From Devosia oryziradicis (GTDB taxonomy: Bacteria; Pseudomonadota; Alphaproteobacteria; Rhizobiales; Devosiaceae): a stretch of DNA of 64,000 bases. Numbering within the stretch: position 1 is the stretch's first letter; every line of letters starts with the position of its first letter. Position numbers and translations under genes: made by a program. Location: positions 1,895,001-1,959,000 of the forward strand of contig NZ_CP068047.1 in the NCBI RefSeq assembly GCF_016698645.1, written 5' to 3'. Positions 9,001-16,851 of the stretch are shown here, one piece after another. The notes under the pieces are model-generated. The model was not told where the DNA came from. It saw only the letters and a list, made by a program, of their open reading frames with translations, and ran no database searches.

Positions 9001-11345
9001 TCGGAAAGCTGCTGGGTGCGGGTGCCGACAGCCTGTGCAAGCTGCTGGGTACCGCTATCGAGCGCGGCGCGCAGTTCGCTGCCGCGGCTGTCCAGCTCGC
9101 CGGTCAAGATAGTGGTGCGTTCACTGAGCTGGGAGACCAGCGCGTCGGTGCGTTCGTCCAGCTGGGTGGCGAGGGTTCCGGTGCGGGTGTCGAGTTCGAG
9201 CGACAGCGCGGTCGTCTTTTCCGACAGGGTGTCGGCAAGGCGTTGGGTACGGCCGGCAATGGCCTGGTCGAAGGCGCCGGTGCTGCTGGTCAGGGTCTCG
9301 CCCAGTTCCTGGCTCCGCACGCGGATGGCTTCGCCCATGTCGCGGCTGCGGCTGGCGAGGGTTTCATCGAGCTCCAGCGCGCGCGTCTCGATGGTGCTGC
9401 CCAGTTCGCTGGTGCGGGCGGCGAGGATTTCGTCGATCGCCTTGGTACGGCCATCGAGCGCCTCGGCAATGATGCCGGCATGGCCTTCCAGCGAGTCCGA
9501 AATTTCCCTGGTACGGTTGGTGAGGCTCTCGGTGATGGCCTTCGTGCGGGCGCCGAGCACTTCACCCATCTCGCGGGTGCGTTCGGCCACCACGTCGTTG
9601 AAGCGGCCGGACTCCTCGTTGAGCGCCATTTCCAGCACATTGGCGCGGGCGGCAAAGCTGGTGCTCTGGGCGTCGAGCCGCTCGATCAGGCTGTCGCCCT
9701 TGTCGCCGATGACATTGTCCAGCGTGTGCAGGCGGGTGTCGAGGATGGCGGCGATTTCGTTGAGGCGGGCATCGAACTGGCTCAGGGAATCCTGGCCGGC
9801 CGTGGCCAGCGTGATGCGGGCCCGTTCGGAGGTGTCGTCGAGCGCGCCGTTGATTTCGATCACCGCCGATTGCAGGCGGCTGTCCATGGCGTTGAGCTGG
9901 ATGGAAACCGACTCGTCGAGCTGGCGCGTCAGCGCATTGAGCAGGACTTCGGCTTCACGCGAGCGGGCGGAAATGTCATCGGCAATCCGCTGGCCGATCA
10001 TGTCGAGGCCACCGGTCACCTGGTGACCGCGTTCGCGCAGCTGCTCGAGCAGGGATGCCCCGCCCTCGGTCAGCAAAGTCGAGAGGTTGGCGGTGCGCTC
10101 GTCGAGCGCGGCGGTCAGTTCACTGGTGCGCGACTCCAGCAGGCCGGTAATGGCGCCGGTGCGCTCTTCGAACGAACCTGTAAGGGCCGCCGTGCGCTCT
10201 TCGATCAGGTGTGTGCGCGAGTCGATGGCATTGCCGATGGACAACGAATGCGCGTCGAGCGCATCGGTCAGGGTTGCGATGCGGCTTTCGACGCCAGCAT
10301 TGAGCTCGGCAGCGCGCGCATCGAGCGTGCGGGCCATGGCGCCGGTCTGGTCCTCGAAAGTGAGGGCGAGGCGGTTGGCGCTTTCATCCAGCGAAGAAAT
10401 AAAGTCCGTGGTTCGGTTGTCGACCAGCGAGACAAAATTCTCGGTACGCTCGCCAAAGGTATTGGTCAGCGTGTTACCGGCGGTCTCAAGGGCGCGGGTC
10501 AGGTTGCCGCCGCTTTCCACGATCGTGCCGGCAATGCGCTGGCTGATCATATCGAGGTCGAATACCAGGCCCGTATGACTCTCGGTGATTGCTTCACGCA
10601 CGCGCTCGGTATTGGTGAGCACGCTTTCGCGCTGGCTGGCCAATTCAGCGATGAGCGCACGCATGCGCGACTCGTTGTCCGAATAGGTACGTTCGAGAGC
10701 GGTGACCTCGTTATGAATCATCACTTCGAGTTCGCCCGCGCGCGAGAGGGCCCGCTCCAGGCCATCGCCCAGCGCATTGACCTCGCGGCGCACGGCCTGG
10801 CCAACCGAGGCGACCTTGTCGGCGGCGGTGACTTCGGGCTCGGCGAGCCGAATCGCGGCCTGGGTGATCGAGGATGCCGCATTGCGCAGGTCCTGCGCGC
10901 GACGGAACAGAGTGGCGACGGCGAAGAAGCCGAGCACCGGCAGGAACAGGATGGCGACGAGGCCGATGAAATCGATGGTGCCGACGAAGCTGCCGAAATT
11001 GCCCAGCTGGGCGCCATAGCGCAGCCACGCGACAGCGCCGGCCACGGCAATCCACACCACGGACAGCACCAGGGCGATCCAGGTCGGCGCAGCCGAGGAA
11101 CGGTTCTGAAGATTGTAGAGAATCTTGGACGTGGGGAAGCGGTCGTCATTGGCGACGCTGCCCGCCTGCTGGGCGATTTTGTCGGCGGCGCGCAGGCGCT
11201 CGGAACGTGCATTCTCCAGCGGCCGGCGTTCCGGCGCCTGCTGCGGCGTACTGTCCAGGCTGAACACCGATTCCTTGAGGGCGTCTTCGACGGCTGAGAA
11301 GGCCAGCGCGGCGGGATCGTTTTGGGGGGTCGGGTTCTTCGCCAT
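6081..11345 (-). CDS. Giant GPR/RgsE-like polar-growth coiled-coil membrane protein
   Basis: This 1,754-residue protein has the architecture of Growth Pole Ring protein (GPR, Agrobacterium) and RgsE (Sinorhizobium), which build a ring at the growing pole. After a short polar N-terminus come two membrane spans (residues ~88-108 and ~125-147). About 1,200 residues of coiled-coil/apolipoprotein-like repeats follow, with an 11-residue rhythm of the form L-x2-RT-x2-L. Next is a Pro/Gln/Glu-rich linker with repeated PEPVRQ units (~1,530-1,630). A compact C-terminal domain of ~105 residues follows, with WARYQAGES, RRIYTL, GTYDDVRKK and GKVYTTLAHASGR, segments I recall as typical of the rhizobial family. 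The ATG at 11345 was chosen over an upstream extension because it starts the soluble N-terminal region and follows AAAGAG. The gene is monocistronic and divergent from the Hpt gene. Confidence 0.75.
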   Translation of the reverse strand: MAKNPTPQNDPAALAFSAVEDALKESVFSLDSTPQQAPERRPLENARSERLRAADKIAQQAGSVANDDRFPTSKILYNLQNRSSAAPTWIALVLSVVWIAVAGAVAWLRYGAQLGNFGSFVGTIDFIGLVAILFLPVLGFFAVATLFRRAQDLRNAASSITQAAIRLAEPEVTAADKVASVGQAVRREVNALGDGLERALSRAGELEVMIHNEVTALERTYSDNESRMRALIAELASQRESVLTNTERVREAITESHTGLVFDLDMISQRIAGTIVESGGNLTRALETAGNTLTNTFGERTENFVSLVDNRTTDFISSLDESANRLALTFEDQTGAMARTLDARAAELNAGVESRIATLTDALDAHSLSIGNAIDSRTHLIEERTAALTGSFEERTGAITGLLESRTSELTAALDERTANLSTLLTEGGASLLEQLRERGHQVTGGLDMIGQRIADDISARSREAEVLLNALTRQLDESVSIQLNAMDSRLQSAVIEINGALDDTSERARITLATAGQDSLSQFDARLNEIAAILDTRLHTLDNVIGDKGDSLIERLDAQSTSFAARANVLEMALNEESGRFNDVVAERTREMGEVLGARTKAITESLTNRTREISDSLEGHAGIIAEALDGRTKAIDEILAARTSELGSTIETRALELDETLASRSRDMGEAIRVRSQELGETLTSSTGAFDQAIAGRTQRLADTLSEKTTALSLELDTRTGTLATQLDERTDALVSQLSERTTILTGELDSRGSELRAALDSGTQQLAQAVGTRTQQLSDALGSRTQALSDTLATHTTSIGETIGLRTAELAETISQQGEEARAKIDGSLRLATDTMGERVGSMSALIADKVNELNNNLGTGLDNAIARISDAEHGVTARIDQASATVGESARRAAELIETGVNSARQAISDMVDQRLGTLPEAITARADITAERLAALNATINTSITQSMADLEAGADRIEETIATRITAATQNISSDITNTANRMDSAVRTALEQIRVAASDIDQLLTVKAVDAVDTIENRLSGINRSVEQHTNAFAALVTEKSEQLQGALASHGNLLRDALGENAREAEAIMAVSTSRILTDVTAALGKLNDSNLLLQRVLDASTANLANLETSVAQQTQTYSTTVRDAIGQTEQAGAMVSQHVAALQATIRGMVDEFSSVLGRLDAEAANMTQASTALALTSDDALQTLEDRRSAMDALAQSFASRADDIDGRMRLFAQSIADTVNDTERRLIGARRAMDEALTATTGTVVQTLEQTTGTITEAIKSSTNDVSDALYATNERFTSTLASNAGQVDNAVQRAAEAAAAALNQTASSVRLALSDQAAQVNNALEDNANKVSDVLAATAGNVTDVLNTTTSTLADTIADSSVSVRNAIAANTGQLRNAIDQTTGTFRQALDETSGEVTNRLGEFRGAADAEGRRANAALQQAQQMMVAEMQRAIEEATKRFNDTAQAMRETAREVGSELEATRAELARGVNELPEETRASAAAMRRVVAEQIEALSELNAIVRSQPATHDLNDRRPPRPALRAEPRNEPPAYQPPRQPEPVRETYREAPARQASTLVDPIRATEPVRRPEPVRQQEPVRQPEPQPVRQPEPQPVAQAEPEAPAPTENGGWLRDVLRNATAKQQSAQPQQQTGLSGLTEEIAHAIDDGALADAWARYQAGESNVFSRRIYTLAGQGTYDDVRKKLQREPEFARTAQAYMSEFEQLLKRAAAGPHPAAETREYLLSDRGKVYTTLAHASGRLS

Positions 11346-11708
11346 ACTCTTTACAACTCTCGCGTCGGCTTCACAGCAACAAGGCGGACTTCGGGAGTTG
11401 GTATGACTCCGCACCCGTTTCCGGGCCTGTGGTCATATGGAAACAATTCGATGCAAATGCCTCGCATCGTTCCTCCACCCTCGCCGCCGCGCGCTGGCTT
11501 AAACCACATTAATACATTCAATTTGAGCTAAACCGAGCGCAATCTTACCCAAAGGTTAATTTCCTGGGGAGATGGCGCGCATCACAAGCGCCAAAGAACG
11601 GCGAAGATGTGGCTTAATCAGCTATTCACCCGGCCGTTCTAGGCTTCTTTCCGTGGCATTGTCCCTCGTGTTTGGACGCGTCGCCGCAGCAGTGAAGGAG
11701 CCGCCAGA
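11346..11708. other. Divergent promoter region with CtrA-like boxes
   Basis: This 363-bp AT-richer gap lies between the leftward GPR-like gene and the rightward Hpt gene. It contains TTAC-N7-TTAA at 11545-11559, one mismatch from the CtrA box TTAA-N7-TTAA, and TTAA-N6-TTAA at 11499-11512. No small ORF with a convincing start was found. Both genes must be transcribed from here. Confidence 0.45.
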
Positions 11709-12101
11709 ATGGCGCAGCGAGCAGCAGCGGCCGGAAAGGTCGACCAGGTAGCCTATGCCAGGGCGATGCGCCCCATTGATCTCGTGCACCTGGCCAAGCA
11801 ATGCCTTGGTGACGAAAATCTCGAATACGAGATCCTTCGGCTCTTTGACACCACGGTCAAAACCTATCTGGGACGCCTCCAACTGGCAGCCAGCTACGAT
11901 GACCTGGCCCTCAACCTTCATTCCATCAAGGGTGCCGCCAGCGGCGTGGGAGCCTGGACCATCGCCGATCTTGCCAAGGGCTGCGAAGCCGAGATGCAGG
12001 CCGGCCGGCCCCTGACCACCGAACGCCTTGCCGACCTGGGGATGGCCATCGAGGAAGTCCGCAGCTTCATAACCCGCCTGCTGAGCAACGAACCGGCCTA
12101 G
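11709..12101 (+). CDS. Hpt-domain histidine phosphotransfer protein
   Basis: A 130-residue single-domain Hpt protein that should relay phosphate between a hybrid kinase receiver and a response regulator. The helix with LHSIKGAASGVGA carries the phospho-accepting His at residue 71 and the conserved KG. The ATG follows AAGGAG with good spacing. The gene converges on the phytochrome kinase gene; the stop codons are one base apart. The partner cannot be deduced: the phytochrome next door is a HisKA_2-type kinase without a receiver and would not by itself need an Hpt. Confidence 0.85.
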   Translation: MAQRAAAAGKVDQVAYARAMRPIDLVHLAKQCLGDENLEYEILRLFDTTVKTYLGRLQLAASYDDLALNLHSIKGAASGVGAWTIADLAKGCEAEMQAGRPLTTERLADLGMAIEEVRSFITRLLSNEPA

Positions 12102-12102
12102 C

Positions 12103-14217
12103 CTAGTCCGCCTCGATCGGCGCCGTGACGACAACGCGCATTCCGGGCCTGTTGTCTTCCATGTCGATCGTGCCACCCAGTCTCTGGATCAGTGCGGTTA
12201 GCATGCGAGAGCCAAAGCCGGTGCCCTCGGTCTTGCCGCCATGCCCCTTGCCGCGATCGGCTACCACCAGGCGCAGGCTGGCGCGATGCTGTTCGAGCAG
12301 CACCTGGATCGGGCCCGTTCCGTCGCCATAGGCATATTTGGTGGCGTTGATGATCACCTCGTTGAGGACCAGTCCCAGGCTGACAGCGCGATCGGTGGTA
12401 ATCAGGATGGGTGCCAGATCGAGCTGCATCTGGGAGGCCCACCTTGCATCGATCGAGCTCTGTAACTCGGAGACCAGTTCCCCCAGGTAGCGCGACAGGT
12501 CGATGATCTCCACACTGTCGTCCTGATAAAGCCGGCGGTGTACCAGGCCGACAGCCATAAGCCGATGCTCGGCCTGCTCCAGCTGTGACTTCACCTGTTC
12601 GTCGGCGTCACGCGCCTGCATGCGAAGGAAGGCGGAAACCAGGGACAGGCTGTTCTGCACGCGGTGATTGACCTCCTTGAGCAGGAAGTCCTTCTGCTGG
12701 ATCAGGATGTCGTTTTCCTTGAGCGTCGTGGTCAGTTCCTTGTTGAGCTGACGCATGCGGCGATTGTTCCGCGACTCCAGCATCAGGCGCACGATCCGGC
12801 TGGCCGACTCTGCTTCGGCAATCGACCAGTCGCGCGATGTGCCGCTGACACTTTCCGACCATGCTTCGAACGAGGCGCGCGGGGTGAGTTGTTCCTCGGC
12901 GTTGTGCGCGACATCCTTGTGTGGATTGCCCGCCCATTTGACCGTCTGCAACTGTTCGGCGCGGAACCACATCAGGATGGTCGGCACTTCGGTAGACATG
13001 GTCACCGCCAACAGACCGCTGGCAATGTTCGTGAATTCTGAGGCCGCCGGCATCTGGCTTTGCAGGCTGCTCGTCACAAAGGGCTTGATGGCGGCAGGCC
13101 GCCGCACATGCTCCGCTATGGCACGAACGTCGATGGGGTCGGGACAATTGCCCGAACAGAACAGGTCGTCACCCTGAACTGCGGCAAATCCATCGGCCTG
13201 CAGCAGTGCGGCAATCGAGTCGCCGGAGCGCGCGAAAAAATCCTCCAGACTGTCATCCGCCCCCAGCTTGCTGAGCACGACATCTTCCTGTGACCGCAGC
13301 CGGATGCGCTCGCGATAGAGGTCGCTGTCCTCCCGTGCCTTGACCTGGCGGGCCAGCACCGTCGCAGTGGCCTGGCAGGCGAGGCGGGTGGTGAGAGACA
13401 GGTTGCGCGGCTCGTGGTGGTGACAAGCGACCAGGCCCCAGAGAATGCCGTCCTTGACGATCGACATCGAGGCGGACGCTGCAACCCCCATGTTCTTGAG
13501 ATACTGGATGTGGACCGGCGACACGCTGCGCAGCATGGAGTCGCTCATGTCGATCGTTTGCAGGTCGCTGCTGGCGCTGACGACCGGTGCGGGAGTGTAA
13601 TGCACGTCGGCGATCACACGGACCTTGTTTCGGATGTAGAGCGCGCGGGCCTGGCGCGGAATGTCGGAGGCGGGAAAATGATGGTTCATGAAGCTTGCGG
13701 TGCCGTCCGCGATCGCTTCGCCCAATACGACTCCAGCTTCGTCATCGACGAACTGATAGATCAAGACCCGGCTATATCCGGTAAGCGTCTGGAATATCCG
13801 GGCGGCCTGTGCCGAAAGGTCCGCCAGTGACGTCGACCGCTCCAGGGTAGCGCCGAGTTCCTCCATCTGCCACAGGAAGGCGGCGTCGAGATTTGTTCCG
13901 TCTTTCTGTTCGGTCAGCTCGACGACCAGGTGTTCGCCACTGCGATAAGCAATCGCATCCCGCTTCTGGCCGTGGAGGCTTGCACCGATCACGACGCCAA
14001 CCGCGCCGTCCGTCAAGCCGGCCGCCACCTGTGCAGCGCTCTGGCCGAAGACGCTTTCCAGTGACTGGTCCAATACGTTGCCCGCATCGCCCGCATAGCC
14101 AACGATCACACCCTGATCGTTGACGATCAGCATCACGCCATAGGGCTGGATGGAACCGGGAATGTGGATCGGTTCCAGGTCGCAGGCAGACAAATGGGCA
14201 GAGAAAGGCTCGTTCAT
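12103..14217 (-). CDS. Bacteriophytochrome sensor histidine kinase
   Basis: A 704-residue red/far-red photoreceptor. The PAS_2 domain begins with CDLEPIHIPG, where Cys12 is the biliverdin attachment site, followed by IQPYG (usually IQPHG). The GAF domain contains PASDIPRQARALYI and WGLVACHHHEP, the chromophore-pocket motifs, and a PHY-like region follows. The output module is a HisKA_2/HWE-related kinase with EVNHRVQNSL, phospho-His518 and the ATP-binding NEVIINATKYAY, then GFGSRM. It has no receiver domain. No heme oxygenase (the usual biliverdin source) and no response regulator is adjacent. Kinases of this type often feed the general stress response in alphaproteobacteria; here that is inference. 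Confidence 0.9.
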   Translation of the reverse strand: MNEPFSAHLSACDLEPIHIPGSIQPYGVMLIVNDQGVIVGYAGDAGNVLDQSLESVFGQSAAQVAAGLTDGAVGVVIGASLHGQKRDAIAYRSGEHLVVELTEQKDGTNLDAAFLWQMEELGATLERSTSLADLSAQAARIFQTLTGYSRVLIYQFVDDEAGVVLGEAIADGTASFMNHHFPASDIPRQARALYIRNKVRVIADVHYTPAPVVSASSDLQTIDMSDSMLRSVSPVHIQYLKNMGVAASASMSIVKDGILWGLVACHHHEPRNLSLTTRLACQATATVLARQVKAREDSDLYRERIRLRSQEDVVLSKLGADDSLEDFFARSGDSIAALLQADGFAAVQGDDLFCSGNCPDPIDVRAIAEHVRRPAAIKPFVTSSLQSQMPAASEFTNIASGLLAVTMSTEVPTILMWFRAEQLQTVKWAGNPHKDVAHNAEEQLTPRASFEAWSESVSGTSRDWSIAEAESASRIVRLMLESRNNRRMRQLNKELTTTLKENDILIQQKDFLLKEVNHRVQNSLSLVSAFLRMQARDADEQVKSQLEQAEHRLMAVGLVHRRLYQDDSVEIIDLSRYLGELVSELQSSIDARWASQMQLDLAPILITTDRAVSLGLVLNEVIINATKYAYGDGTGPIQVLLEQHRASLRLVVADRGKGHGGKTEGTGFGSRMLTALIQRLGGTIDMEDNRPGMRVVVTAPIEAD

Positions 14218-14294
14218 GGCAACTTTCGTGGGTGCCGGCCTTGGCCGCGAGTTGGGACCCTAGCGAAGTTCGCCGGCGGGCGCGTTAAACTATA

Positions 14295-14693
14295 TTAACT
14301 CAGTGCGCTCTTGTCGTCATCGAGAAGGGCTGGTCCGGGTTCGGGGCGGGTGCCGACATAGGCCGCCAGGCCGATCAGCACCAGCGCCACAAGTCCGGCG
14401 ACCCACCACGCCGGATGTGCGGTCAATACAAACAGCGCCATCCCCAAAGCCATTCCGCCGATCGACATAAACTTATAACGCCGCGCGATCGCCCGGTGCT
14501 CCCGCCAGGCAACAATGGGTGGGCCGAATTTGGGATGGTTCAATATCCACGCCTCGGCGCGGCGGGAGGAGCGGGCGAAGCACCATGCAGCCAGGATCAG
14601 GAAGGTGGTTGTCGGCATCAGCGGGACGAATATCCCGATAATCCCCAGGGCCACCATCAGGACGCCGAGGACGAAATAGACTGGTCTGAGCAT
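14295..14693 (-). CDS. DUF454 (YbaN-type) inner-membrane protein
   Basis: A 132-residue protein matching the DUF454/YbaN family. It has the hydrophobic start LGVLMVALGIIGIFVPLMP, the family landmark PTTTFLILAAWCFARSS, then NHPKFGPPI and two further membrane spans near residues 75-110. The function is unknown in the family. It lies 77 bp upstream of the phytochrome gene on the same strand and could be co-transcribed with it. The ATG at 14693 gives the usual family length. Confidence 0.8.
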   Translation of the reverse strand: MLRPVYFVLGVLMVALGIIGIFVPLMPTTTFLILAAWCFARSSRRAEAWILNHPKFGPPIVAWREHRAIARRYKFMSIGGMALGMALFVLTAHPAWWVAGLVALVLIGLAAYVGTRPEPGPALLDDDKSALS

Positions 14694-14864
14694 GGAGGCA
14701 TCCGAAGGGCTTGGAGGATCACGTTAGTAGCCCTCCAGGAAACGGAACGCCAGCGTTCGCGCGCCGGCTTCTTTGTCGGAAATCTTCAATCTCGAAATCA
14801 GGCCTTTCCCTAGAACAGGGGCAAGGCTTCGGAGGTCGAAGCCAGCAACCGCGAGGACCGACAA

Positions 14865-15998
14865 ATGACCGCAATCACCCCCTTCAAGATCGCTATCGAC
14901 GACGCCGCCATCGAAGACCTGCACCTGCGCCTGCGCATGGCGCGGTTTCCCGAGACCTTCTCGGGCGATTGGAGCCGCGGCCAGCCCGTTTCCCTCATCC
15001 GCGAGCTAGCGGGCCAGTGGCTCAATTCCTATGACTGGCGCGCCTGGGAGGCTAAGCTAAACGCCTATCCGCAGTTCCTGACCGAGATCGATGGCCAGAC
15101 CATCCATTTCCTCCATGTCCGCTCGCCCGAGGCCGATGCCGTGCCGCTCGTGCTGACCCATGGCTGGCCGTCGAGCGTGGTTGAATTTCTGCCCATCATC
15201 GACCAGCTGACCAATCCGAGCGCCCATGGCAAACCCGGTGCGCAGGCCTTTCACCTGGTGATCCCCTCGTTGCCTGGCTACGGGTTCTCGCGGCCGCTCG
15301 CCGGACCGGGCTGGGAAGCCGTGCGTACTGCCAAGGCCTGGGATGTGCTTATGAAGCGGCTGGGCTACCAGCGCTATGGCGCCCAGGGTGGCGACGGCGG
15401 CGCACTGGTGACGCGCGAACTGGCGATCCTCGCTCCCGAAGGCTTGATCGGCGTGCACATGCAGCAGGTCTTCGCCTTCCCGTCCGGCGCCCCGGGCGAA
15501 ATGGACAAGCTCAGCCCGTTCGAACTGGCCGGCTTTGCCAATCTGGAGAAGTTCCAGAAATACAACGGCTATGCCGACATCCAGTCCAAGCGCCCCGGCA
15601 CCCATGCCTATGGCCTGGTGGATTCCCCGGTCGCCCAGTTGGCCTGGAATGCCGAGCTGTTCTTCGGCTTCGAGGGCGAGGCGGTCGCAACCATGGATCG
15701 CGAACTGTTCCTGACCAATGCCTCGATCTACTGGTTCACCAACACCGGCAGCGAACAGGGCAACTTCTTCCTCGAGACTACCCAGACCGGCGGTGGCTAT
15801 CGTGAGATCCCGACGGCGGTGCCGACGGCAGTGGCCTCGTTCCCCAACGATTTCCGGTCGGTCCGCACCTTCGTCGAACGCTCGTTCAGCAATATCGTGC
15901 AGTGGAGCGAAATGGAGAGCGGCGGGCACTTCGCCACCATCGACGCCACCGACGGGCTGATCGGCGATATCAGGAGCTTCTTCAGCCAGGTGCGCTGA
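14865..15998 (+). CDS. Epoxide hydrolase (EHN-type alpha/beta hydrolase)
   Basis: A 377-residue alpha/beta-hydrolase with the microsomal-type epoxide hydrolase N-terminal domain (EHN, residues ~1-100). HGWP at 99-102 forms part of the oxyanion region. The nucleophilic Asp177 lies in GAQGGDGGAL, and GGHFA near 358 supplies the catalytic His. The full catalytic set suggests an active enzyme converting epoxides to diols, but the natural substrate is unknown. Its 3' end overlaps the convergent AraC-type regulator gene by 17 bp. A regulator beside a xenobiotic-type hydrolase suggests joint function, though divergence would be more usual. Confidence 0.87.
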   Translation: MTAITPFKIAIDDAAIEDLHLRLRMARFPETFSGDWSRGQPVSLIRELAGQWLNSYDWRAWEAKLNAYPQFLTEIDGQTIHFLHVRSPEADAVPLVLTHGWPSSVVEFLPIIDQLTNPSAHGKPGAQAFHLVIPSLPGYGFSRPLAGPGWEAVRTAKAWDVLMKRLGYQRYGAQGGDGGALVTRELAILAPEGLIGVHMQQVFAFPSGAPGEMDKLSPFELAGFANLEKFQKYNGYADIQSKRPGTHAYGLVDSPVAQLAWNAELFFGFEGEAVATMDRELFLTNASIYWFTNTGSEQGNFFLETTQTGGGYREIPTAVPTAVASFPNDFRSVRTFVERSFSNIVQWSEMESGGHFATIDATDGLIGDIRSFFSQVR

Positions 15999-16671
15999 GG
16001 CTGCCCTTCGGCGCCCGGGCGACCTGCCCGGGCGTCGTGCCCATGAAGGTGCGCAGCGAGCGGATCAGGTGGGGTTGGTCGGAATAGCCGAGGGCGTACG
16101 CGACCTCGGCTGCCGGCGTTCCGGCGCCCAGCATTGTAAGGGCGCGGCGGGCGCGGGCGATCTGACCATAGGTCTTGAGCGTCAGTCCTGTGGTCTTGAG
16201 AAAGTGCCGTTGCAGCGTGCGCTCGGTTGCTGCGTCGGGATGGCCCGAGACTACCGAGGCCACCAGCCGGTTGGCTCCCACCGCCTCGGTCGAAGCGAGG
16301 CGACGCACGAAATCCTCGACGCTGTCGAGGCGCGGGATTTCAAAGCTTTGCGTGCCCAGCATGAAGCGGTCGGGGCCCGCCATGTCGAGCATCACGCCCT
16401 CGTCTCGCATGACGTCGCCCGGCATCAGCGGCATATAGGCGAAGGGCTTGAAGGCGATGGTGAAGTTCTCGTCGCCCGGCTCCACGTCGAACTGGATGGG
16501 GCGCGTGGTCAGCCCGGTGCGCAGGACGAACGTTCCCTGGCGATTGCGAATGAAGGTGATGTCCCAGCACTGGTCGGGCAGGAATTCCACCGAACCGGTC
16601 GAGGTAAAGACGCTATGGGTCACGGTCTCCACCAGGGGGTGGACGTCGTCGCGCCGCTCGAGCTGATGCAA
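15982..16671 (-). CDS. AraC-family transcriptional regulator
   Basis: A 229-residue regulator with an N-terminal beta-rich sensor domain (residues ~1-120) and a C-terminal AraC/XylS double helix-turn-helix. The C-terminal part shows ERTLQRHFLKTTGLTLK and AYALGYSDQPHLIRSL, typical of the two recognition helices. It converges on and overlaps the epoxide hydrolase gene, which is a possible but unproven target. The effector is unknown. Confidence 0.85.
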   Translation of the reverse strand: MHQLERRDDVHPLVETVTHSVFTSTGSVEFLPDQCWDITFIRNRQGTFVLRTGLTTRPIQFDVEPGDENFTIAFKPFAYMPLMPGDVMRDEGVMLDMAGPDRFMLGTQSFEIPRLDSVEDFVRRLASTEAVGANRLVASVVSGHPDAATERTLQRHFLKTTGLTLKTYGQIARARRALTMLGAGTPAAEVAYALGYSDQPHLIRSLRTFMGTTPGQVARAPKGSLSAPG

Positions 16672-16851
16672 GATTGACCCCGCCGGATTGCGTCGTGAGG
16701 TTAGCCCGGCTGGTCCTGTGGCGCAACGTTGCGGGCATTGCGGGGCGGGCGGTTTGACCGCACGGTTGTCAAAGCCTATAGAGCGCCCAATATTGACGTG
16801 CTGCGCCCTGGGTTTTCGGAGGCCGCAGCCCCAACAGTCCAGCAGTTTCCG

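Noticed and set aside
6102..11297. A 1,731-codon open frame antisense to the GPR-like gene, and a 674-codon one at 8002-10026
   Set aside because: The opposite strand encodes a recognisable domain architecture. Repetitive Ala/Thr/Leu/Arg codons in GC-rich DNA leave the other strand without stops. The frames lack domains and convincing starts.
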